Made by a program: the position numbers and the translations under genes. From contig JAITEY010000251.1 of NCBI GenBank assembly GCA_031281815.1, forward strand, positions 1 to 5,743: DNA of 5,743 bases, in the 5' to 3' direction. The notes beneath the pieces were generated by a model. That model saw only the letters and a program-made list of their open reading frames with translations. It was not told the DNA's origin and made no database searches. Source of the DNA: Desulfovibrio sp. (lineage in GTDB: Bacteria > Desulfobacterota > Desulfovibrionia > Desulfovibrionales > Desulfovibrionaceae). Below, in pieces: positions 1 through 4,421 of this stretch; positions within the stretch are counted from its first letter, which is position 1, and every line of letters begins with the position of its first letter.

Positions 1-1179
1 AAAGCTGCCGCGGAAGCGGGAAGCGTCCGCCTGACTCTGCAGTTTTCCGTATTGAATATCGCGGGCCAGTTTGTCGTATGTCGCAAGAATATCGTTCAGA
101 ACGGCAGGAATAGTGTGCATCGCTTCGACGACTTTCCCTATTTCCCCCTTCTCGGTTATCCGCACATCATGGTTGAAATCGCCGCCCGCTACCGCTTGGG
201 CATACCCGGACACTTTGCCGAGTACCCGCACCAGACCGAGAATAATGAACAGCGTTACCAACGCTCCGATCGTCAGCCCGGAAGCGCTTGTCGCCAGCAT
301 GATTTTTTCCGCCTTCGCGTTGGATTGGATTGAATTTTCCGCTACCTTGCGAGCCGCATCGCTGGTAACTTTACTGAAGTCCTCGATGGCAGCATTCAAG
401 GCGCGCGCTTCGTCGCGCACTTTAACAACCAGCGCTTCCTTTTTAGCGGCATCGGCGCGCATAGACCGGATATCCGCGACCATGACGTCGAAATCCTTTA
501 CCAATTCACCGAACCGTTGCCGGGTTTCTTCGGCAATAATAAGAGATTGCAACTGTTCCAAATTTTTCCGAAGTTCAGCAAACAGCTCAAGGCTCTGGTC
601 GGCTGCCTGCGGTTTAAGGTTGACGGAAAAACGTCCCAGGGACGTCATTGCCTGCGACACTCCAAGCCAAACGTCGTTCAGGCGAAACAGCACTGCCGTG
701 TTGCCGGTGTGCTGAGCAGCTTCGGCCAATTCGCCGAGGGCTTTATACACTTCGCGATAAGCAGGGCGTACCTTTTCCGAGAGTACCTTAGTCACCGCAG
801 TCACAGTATCGTTCAATTCCCGTAAGTGCGGCCTGACTGTTTCCGCCTGCCTGCCCAATTCATCAAGCGCGTTTTTTCTTTCCGGAACATGTGTCATGTC
901 ACGCGCTTCCTTGATGTGTGCCGCAAATACATCAAGGACGGACAAGGCGTTGTTGATCAGCGCAGGGTTGAATTCTTCCAGAAAAGCGTTGAGATGTCGA
1001 AGCACATTCGCGGTTTCGGTGTTCATGTCGCTTCCCAAGACGTTTACTCGCGCGAAACGCCGATAGGTGGTGAAACTTTCATCGGCGTTGTTGAGTTCCG
1101 TCAGGCCGAATACCGCCACAACCGTCAAGATGGCAATCATGACCGCAAATCCGCTGATGATCCTGAATTTTGTCGTCAT
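1..1179 (-). CDS. Methyl-accepting chemotaxis protein, N-terminal 393 residues (cut by left edge)
   Basis: Inner-membrane chemoreceptor that would signal ligand binding to CheA/CheW. Seen: the frame is open from 1179 to base 1 with no stop (393 codons). A short basic N-terminus leads into membrane segment 1 (about residues 7-27). A largely helical periplasmic region of about 265 residues follows, then membrane segment 2 (about 293-317) and a HAMP domain (about 318-367). HAMP is recognisable from its proline-free first helix, the GGDF-H-V connector near 332-340 and the E-x-G-E-I-G-K-V-V-E-A-M stretch near 343-354. The visible end (residues 368-393) resembles the HAMP-proximal linker of Desulfovibrio-type receptors. 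The methylation helices and kinase-contact tip lie outside the window. The size and all-helical character of the sensor fit a two-bundle HBM type, which often senses organic acids, but the ligand cannot be read from sequence. The start at 1179 is preferred over the in-frame ATG at 1185 because GGGAG lies 6 nt upstream of it. Codon use is less GC-rich than in the upstream operon. Confidence 0.9.
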   Translation of the reverse strand, partial: MTTKFRIISGFAVMIAILTVVAVFGLTELNNADESFTTYRRFARVNVLGSDMNTETANVLRHLNAFLEEFNPALINNALSVLDVFAAHIKEARDMTHVPERKNALDELGRQAETVRPHLRELNDTVTAVTKVLSEKVRPAYREVYKALGELAEAAQHTGNTAVLFRLNDVWLGVSQAMTSLGRFSVNLKPQAADQSLELFAELRKNLEQLQSLIIAEETRQRFGELVKDFDVMVADIRSMRADAAKKEALVVKVRDEARALNAAIEDFSKVTSDAARKVAENSIQSNAKAEKIMLATSASGLTIGALVTLFIILGLVRVLGKVSGYAQAVAGGDFNHDVRITEKGEIGKVVEAMHTIPAVLNDILATYDKLARDIQYGKLQSQADASRFRGSF

Positions 1180-1185
1180 TTTCAT

Positions 1186-1190
1186 CTCCC
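1186..1190 (-). promoter_or_regulatory. Ribosome binding site of the chemoreceptor gene
   Basis: GGGAG on the minus strand sits 6 nt before the ATG at 1179. It directly abuts the alternative in-frame ATG at 1185, leaving that codon no spacer, so this site decides the start in favour of 1179. Confidence 0.7.
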
Positions 1191-1239
1191 GATAAACAAT
1201 ACCGTTTTCCGGAATATCTTTTTCAACCTGTGGCCTGCC

Positions 1240-1266
1240 GTATCTGTCTTCCCTAAACTTTATTTA
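1240..1266 (-). promoter_or_regulatory. Possible sigma-28 (FliA-type) promoter for the chemoreceptor
   Basis: Minus-strand TAAA (1266-1263), a 15-nt spacer, then ACAGATAC (1247-1240). The flagellar sigma-28 pattern is TAAA-N15-GCCGATAA, so the -35 core and the spacing are exact and the -10 matches 5 of 8 positions including the central GATA. The leader to the ATG would be roughly 50 nt. A flagellar sigma factor would suit a chemoreceptor gene. A sigma-70 alternative starts with TTGACT (1271-1266) but has no good -10 at 16-18 nt. The call rests on a single short match. Confidence 0.35.
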
Positions 1267-1334
1267 GTCAAGTCTGTCCGAAGACGCCTGTTTTAATGTA
1301 TTTTCAGACGGTTGTGCTGCTCATGGCAACAATA

Positions 1335-1353
1335 TCCCCTCCTCCGCAGGGGA
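1335..1353. repeat. Short GC-rich inverted repeat in the intergenic region
   Basis: TCCCCT (1335-1340) pairs perfectly with AGGGGA (1348-1353) around a 7-nt loop. It lies just beyond the main terminator hairpin in the direction of operon transcription. The bases after it on the minus strand (ATATTGTTGCC) are only weakly T-rich. It may be a backup terminator or incidental. Confidence 0.3.
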
Positions 1354-1365
1354 GCAAATGAAAGT

Positions 1366-1400
1366 ATGCAGAACTTGTCCGGAACGGAAAAGTTCTGTAT
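1366..1400 (-). terminator. Probable intrinsic terminator of the biosynthetic operon
   Basis: A 35-nt near-perfect hairpin: an 11-bp outer stem (1366-1376 with 1390-1400, one G-U pair), one mismatch, then a 4-bp inner stem TCCG/CGGA closed by a GAA triloop (1382-1384). It begins one base past the stop codon of the dehydrogenase gene. On the minus strand it is followed by ACTTTCATTTG, moderately T-rich; the plus-strand side has no comparable T tract after the stem. Orientation and position both point to ending the leftward operon transcript before the chemoreceptor gene. The short, interrupted T tract and the A/T-rich lower stem make efficiency uncertain. Confidence 0.6.
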
Positions 1401-1401
1401 T

Positions 1402-2211
1402 TCAGGCGCGGGCAGGCGACTCGTCGTCCGGCCGGACTTTGAAGCCGAATCGTCTTGCGAAAAAAGAGGCCGCGGGAGCCGGAAGCAGATTCAGGCACCT
1501 GACGCCGAGCGCGGGGAGGAAGGGGAAGGTAATGTCGTCCGCTCCGTCTTCCAGACGCGCGCGGATCAGGGAAGCCGCAGCGCCGGCGCTCATGCGCAAG
1601 GGTTGCGGGCCGAGAAGCCGCCTGCTCATGGGGCTGTCCACATAGCCCGGGTACACGATGCCTATGCGGACGGACGTGCCGACGTATGCCGCGCGGAGCG
1701 CGCGGGCATACACGGCAAGGGCACTTTTGGACGCGCAGTAGGCCGGTGAATCCGGCAGGGGATACAGGGCGGCCAGCGAGCTTACGCACACAATGCGCCC
1801 TCCTCTCCCGCGCATGAGCAGCGCCAGAAAAGCGGCCATATTGATGTTGCCCAACGCATTGACTTCCATGGTGCGGCAGGCGTCCTCCACCGGCTCGGGC
1901 GCGCCGTCCGGCAAGGCGCCCGAGGATACCCCGGCGTTCAGAAAGGCGAGGTCTATGCGGCATTCAGCGTCAAGTTCCGCAAGTCGTTCCCTGACCTCGG
2001 CCAGAGCGCGGATGTCCTGGGACAGCGTCCGGACGGACGCTCCCCGTTCCCGGCAGATTTCCCCGGTTTCCTCAAGACGGGCGGCGTTGCGCCCCCACAG
2101 GACAAGATGCGTTTGCGGAGCGGCATACTCCAAGGCCAGAGCACTGCCCAAGCCCCCTCCCGCCCCGGTAATCACGATACAACATCCGTCTTTGCGACTT
2201 TGGTCCGACAC
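1402..2211 (-). CDS. Classical short-chain dehydrogenase/reductase, probable 3-ketoacyl-amine (sphinganine-like) reductase
   Basis: NAD(P)H-dependent oxidoreductase of 269 residues, the normal length for classical SDRs. Seen, numbering from the GTG at 2211: cofactor motif TGAGGGLG (15-22); NAG (92-94); catalytic tetrad N118, S145, Y158 and K162 (YCASK at 158-162); PGY after strand 6 (188-190). Arg41 after the second strand and no acidic residue there favour NADPH. The C-terminus (about 229-259) is rich in hydrophobic and aromatic residues with scattered Arg, as in SDRs acting on lipid substrates at membranes. Start choice: the frame stays open to an ATG at 2412, but that would overlap the acyltransferase gene by 89 bp and add 67 residues with no SDR character. 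The GTG has GAGG 7 nt upstream and puts the Rossmann motif about 15 residues from the N-terminus. It is last in the operon. By position after the oxoamine synthase it probably reduces the 3-keto group of the amino-ketone product, as RkpH-type and 3-ketosphinganine reductases are thought to do. The family is certain; the substrate is inferred. Confidence 0.88.
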   Translation of the reverse strand: MSDQSRKDGCCIVITGAGGGLGSALALEYAAPQTHLVLWGRNAARLEETGEICRERGASVRTLSQDIRALAEVRERLAELDAECRIDLAFLNAGVSSGALPDGAPEPVEDACRTMEVNALGNINMAAFLALLMRGRGGRIVCVSSLAALYPLPDSPAYCASKSALAVYARALRAAYVGTSVRIGIVYPGYVDSPMSRRLLGPQPLRMSAGAAASLIRARLEDGADDITFPFLPALGVRCLNLLPAPAASFFARRFGFKVRPDDESPARA

Positions 2212-2323
2212 GGGTGTACCTCGCAGGGAAGTTTGTTCCTGGTCCGTGATGACGCCGCGTACCAAAACTCCGCTCCAAACCTCGCCTGAACCGGGGAGTG
2301 CGGGGGAGAGAAAAGCCGAAATA
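2212..2323. other. 112-bp gap between acyltransferase and dehydrogenase genes
   Basis: On the minus strand no ATG occurs in this stretch. The dehydrogenase frame is open throughout and contains a TTG at 2265, but GGAG lies only 2 nt before it. The gap is probably an untranslated spacer, or an N-terminal extension if that TTG is used. No convincing promoter, terminator or hairpin was seen. Confidence 0.5.
2219..2222 (-). promoter_or_regulatory. Ribosome binding site of the dehydrogenase gene
   Basis: GAGG on the minus strand, 7 nt before the GTG at 2211. This site is the main reason for choosing the GTG over the far-upstream ATG at 2412. Confidence 0.6.
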
Positions 2324-2920
2324 TCAGCCGGCGCGCCGGAACAGCAGGCTTCCGCCCTGCCCTCCGCCCTCTGCCGACGTGACCGGAAAAAGAAATTGCT
2401 CCATCGTCTCAAAACCCCAACGCCGGTAAAAACGCAACGCCCTCGGATTGGAATGCCGGCAAAAAAGACTTATGCCCTGCAATCCCGCCTCTTGCGCCCT
2501 GACCTCGGCCCGCTGCATGAGTATGTCCGCTGTGCCCGTGCCGCGCCTGTCCGCCGCCACCCAGAAGGTGTTGACGTACAAGCTGCCGGGAACGGAACAT
2601 TCAAGCATGGGCCGTGCCGCATCCAGTTTGGCCGTCTTCACAAAGCCGGACATGGCGGGATGTATGCGGTGCAGTGAGGCAGGATACGCAAAAAGCAGAG
2701 CCTGTACGTTACCGCCTTCCTCAAACAGAAGCATGTTGTCGAGATTGTAGGCGCCGTCGTCGCGCATCAGGGCCGCGGCGAAAACCGCCCGGCCGTCGAT
2801 GCCGGGGACAATGCCGTCAAGCAGCCAGGAAACAATGCCTTCGCCTGCTTCATTGATGATGCCCGCAAGAAGTTCAGCCTCGTCATGAAACGGAGCGCGT
2901 TCTCTGCAACCCGCCGTCAT
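2324..2920 (-). CDS. GNAT-family N-acyltransferase
   Basis: Acyl-CoA-dependent acyltransferase of 198 residues, a usual size for a single GNAT domain. Seen: an N-terminal helical part (about 11-40); a central sheet (about 62-80 and 113-121) ending in LYVNTFWV; the motif A pyrophosphate loop DRRGTGTA (124-131) matching R-x-x-G-x-A (R126, G129, A131); a long following helix (about 131-146); and a motif B region N158 to F170 with the common A-L-R-F-Y-x-x-x-G-F pattern. No signal peptide or membrane segment is evident. The start at 2920 has GGGGAG 6 nt upstream. The gene lies between the oxoamine synthase and the dehydrogenase. Since the oxoamine synthase leaves a free primary amine, the natural inference is N-acylation of that product. 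GNAT-type proteins do serve as bacterial ceramide synthases, but this sequence is shorter than those and looks like a common, generic GNAT group, so peptide, amino-acid or antibiotic substrates remain possible. Family call firm, substrate unknown. Confidence 0.88.
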   Translation of the reverse strand: MTAGCRERAPFHDEAELLAGIINEAGEGIVSWLLDGIVPGIDGRAVFAAALMRDDGAYNLDNMLLFEEGGNVQALLFAYPASLHRIHPAMSGFVKTAKLDAARPMLECSVPGSLYVNTFWVAADRRGTGTADILMQRAEVRAQEAGLQGISLFCRHSNPRALRFYRRWGFETMEQFLFPVTSAEGGGQGGSLLFRRAG

Positions 2921-3054
2921 GCGCCGCTCCCCGCCCGCCCGACTGCGGCTGCCGGCGGCGTTGCCGCGTTAAAGAAGCTCCCCATGGTCCGGCTCCCTGT
3001 CCGCGCGGCCGCAACGGACAACAGTATGCGCATAATGCGCTCGGCCCGTGTCAC
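2917..3054 (-). CDS. Possible 45-residue small ORF linking oxoamine synthase and GNAT genes
   Basis: Not recognised as any family. A GTG at 3054 overlaps the upstream stop as GTGA, and the ORF ends in a TGA that overlaps the GNAT start as ATGA, so it would fill the 130-bp gap exactly with 4-nt overlaps at both ends. The peptide has a basic start, a short hydrophobic patch (about residues 10-17, LLSVAAA) and an Ala/Gly/Pro-rich tail. An internal ATG at 2985 (residue 24) has GGGAG 7 nt before it and would give a 22-residue product. Against coding: low sequence complexity, two CGG codons and an ATA unlike the neighbouring genes, and two inverted repeats in the same stretch. It may be a real leader or small protein, a coupling device, or an accidental open frame. 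Confidence 0.3.
   Translation of the reverse strand: MTRAERIMRILLSVAAARTGSRTMGSFFNAATPPAAAVGRAGSGA
2927..2932 (-). promoter_or_regulatory. Ribosome binding site of the GNAT gene
   Basis: Minus-strand GGGGAG with a 6-nt spacer to the ATG at 2920. It is the strongest such site in the operon and lets the gene be translated independently of coupling from upstream. Confidence 0.65.
2998..3020. repeat. Inverted repeat in the oxoamine synthase-GNAT gap
   Basis: TGTCCG (2998-3003) pairs with CGGACA (3015-3020) as a perfect 6-bp stem, and the 11-nt loop contains the palindrome GCGGCCGC. In the minus-strand transcript it lies about 80 nt before the GNAT start. It could shape translation or mRNA stability between the two genes. 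Confidence 0.4.
3028..3040. repeat. Short near-palindrome next to the oxoamine synthase stop
   Basis: GCGCAT (3028-3033), one base, then ATGCGC (3035-3040), a perfect 6-bp inverted repeat. ATGCGC also occurs at 3026-3031 as a direct repeat. The single-base spacing is too tight for a simple hairpin at full stem length, so a protein-binding half-site pair or chance are alternatives. Confidence 0.25.
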
Positions 3055-4421
3055 GCGCCGTCCCCTTCGCGCATCGCGGCGGCCCTTGCCTCGGCTTTTT
3101 CCAATTCTTCCACGACAATATCGAGGACTTTCAGGATATTTGCCTCGCTGTGCACGGCGGAAAGAAAAAAGCGCAGCCGGGCGGCGCCTTCTTCCACCAC
3201 GGGAAAAATAATCGGCATGACGTTGATGTTGCGCTTGAAAAGGGCCGCGCTGAGTACTCCGGCCACGAGAGAACTGCCGACTATCACCGGAATGACGGCA
3301 TACCCTTCGGCATAACCGGTGTTCAGCCCCCGTTTGCGGGCTTCCCGCAGGAAAAAGGCGCTGAGTTCCGCAAGCCGCCGCACCCTGTGCGGTTCCTCCT
3401 GCAGCAGGTCGAGCGCGGCGCTGCTCGCGGCGGCCAAAGGCGGCGACATGCCGACACTGTATACAAAACCCGGCGCCTTGTAGCGCAAAACCTCAATCAG
3501 TTCACGGCAACCGGCAATGAAGCCGCCGCAACCGCACAGGGTTTTGGAAAGCGTCCCCATCCAGATGTCCACATCACCGTCGGCCGCTCCGAAATGTTCC
3601 CGGCTGCCCTTGCCGGTCGCCCCCAGCACACCCAAAGCATGGGCTTCGTCCACCATGAGAAAGGCGTTGTACGTCTTTTTCAACGCAATCAGGCGCGGCA
3701 GATCGACTATGCTGCCGTCCATACTGAACAATCCCTCGGTGGCGATGATTGCCCGCCGCCTGCCGGACCGCGTTTTTTGCAGCACCGCCTCCAGGGCGGC
3801 GCAATCGTTGTGCGCGTACGAGCAGCGTTGCGCGCCGGAGAGCAGCGCCCCTTGGACTATGGAATCGTGCGCCAGCGCATCGTGGTAAATAATGTCGGAG
3901 GGCGTCATGAGCGTCGCCAGCGTCGACACATTCGTGGCATGGCCGCTGACGAAAACAAGCGCCGCATCGGTACCGTACAACGCGGCCAGCTTGCCTTCCA
4001 GTTCCCGATGTACCGGCCGTTCACCTGAAACAAGACGGCTCGCGCCCGCCGAGGTGCCGAACAGCGCAATCGCCTTGACGGCAGCCTCGACAACGCGGGG
4101 ATGACCGTTCAGTCCGAGATAGTCGTAGGTGGAGTAATTCAGGAATTCCTCGCCCCCGATGAGGGCGTATTCTTTGGCCATGCGCTCATGGCATGAGAAA
4201 AAGGGAACGTCGACGCCCATCTTCTTGCTCATAGCGTTGAGCACCTGCACCTGCTTGTAGGCGGGGAGTTCACTGAAGGAAGCCGGAGCGCGGTCATCCC
4301 GGCTTGCGGACAAGGCGAACGTGTCGTCCTGCGCCGGCGCGCGGGGAGCGGGCATCACCGCGTCAAGGGCGGCGCAGGCTTCCGGGTCCAGTCCGAAAAG
4401 AGACGTCTTGGCATCATTCAC
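3051..4421 (-). CDS. Alpha-oxoamine synthase family PLP enzyme (RkpG-like; serine palmitoyltransferase/AONS fold)
   Basis: Fold-type I PLP enzyme of 456 residues, predicted to condense an acyl thioester with an amino acid and lose CO2, giving an alpha-amino ketone. Seen: NYSTYDYLGL (95-104); GTSAGASRLVSGE (122-134), typical of the family; H185, in the position of the PLP-stacking histidine; DEAHALGVLG (258-267) with the cofactor-binding Asp258 and His261; and the Schiff-base Lys293 in GTLSKTLCGCGG. All key residues are intact. Classical 8-amino-7-oxononanoate synthases are near 390 residues; here about 80-90 extra N-terminal residues precede the core, with an Ala/Pro-rich stretch (about 18-48). 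This resembles the RkpG/WcbT type linked to capsule synthases. No biotin genes are in view, which argues against a BioF role. The start is GTG at 4421, 8 nt inside the synthase gene (GTGAATGA), with only a weak GGGCGG 8 nt upstream, so translational coupling is likely. The direct upstream partner with a carrier domain and no thioesterase suggests that the acyl donor is that ACP. The amino acid substrate cannot be read from sequence. Confidence 0.92.
   Translation of the reverse strand: MNDAKTSLFGLDPEACAALDAVMPAPRAPAQDDTFALSASRDDRAPASFSELPAYKQVQVLNAMSKKMGVDVPFFSCHERMAKEYALIGGEEFLNYSTYDYLGLNGHPRVVEAAVKAIALFGTSAGASRLVSGERPVHRELEGKLAALYGTDAALVFVSGHATNVSTLATLMTPSDIIYHDALAHDSIVQGALLSGAQRCSYAHNDCAALEAVLQKTRSGRRRAIIATEGLFSMDGSIVDLPRLIALKKTYNAFLMVDEAHALGVLGATGKGSREHFGAADGDVDIWMGTLSKTLCGCGGFIAGCRELIEVLRYKAPGFVYSVGMSPPLAAASSAALDLLQEEPHRVRRLAELSAFFLREARKRGLNTGYAEGYAVIPVIVGSSLVAGVLSAALFKRNINVMPIIFPVVEEGAARLRFFLSAVHSEANILKVLDIVVEELEKAEARAAAMREGDGA

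Noticed and set aside
71..715. 214-codon open frame on the plus strand opposite the chemoreceptor
   Set aside because: It is antisense to a convincing receptor with membrane segments and a HAMP domain. The Ser/Arg/Thr-rich translation looks non-natural.
1180..1185. ATG at 1185 as the chemoreceptor start
   Set aside because: The GGGAG ribosome site is directly adjacent, leaving no spacer. The in-frame ATG at 1179 has a proper 6-nt spacing.
1255..1262. Perfect TAAAGTTT (sigma-28 -35 octamer) on the minus strand
   Set aside because: Taken as the -35 itself, its spacing to the GATA-containing -10 is 4 nt too short. The TAAA immediately before it gives the correct 15-nt spacing, so that alignment was used.
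1303..1312. TTCAGACGGT, 9 of 10 bases of the Neisseria DNA uptake sequence
   Set aside because: It is a single imperfect copy, and nothing else in the window points to Neisseriaceae. A chance match is more likely.
1304..1963. 219-codon minus-strand frame overlapping the dehydrogenase
   Set aside because: It is a different frame of the same strand inside the SDR, Arg-rich with no motifs. The last few codons after a GGAGGAGGGG-ATG at about 1322 encode only six residues.
1793..2677. 294-codon plus-strand open frame spanning the dehydrogenase and GNAT genes
   Set aside because: It crosses two well-supported minus-strand genes and has a low-complexity Arg/Ala/Pro translation with no domain.
3048..4028. 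326-codon open frame on the plus strand opposite the oxoamine synthase
   Set aside because: It is a shadow of a high-GC gene with a clear protein family and intact catalytic residues on the minus strand. Its translation has a biased His/Arg/Gly composition and no recognisable domain.
3051..4421. Biotin-pathway BioF (8-amino-7-oxononanoate synthase) identity for the PLP enzyme
   Set aside because: There are no biotin genes alongside, the N-terminal extension is atypical for BioF, and the enzyme is translationally coupled to a reducing synthase with a carrier domain.
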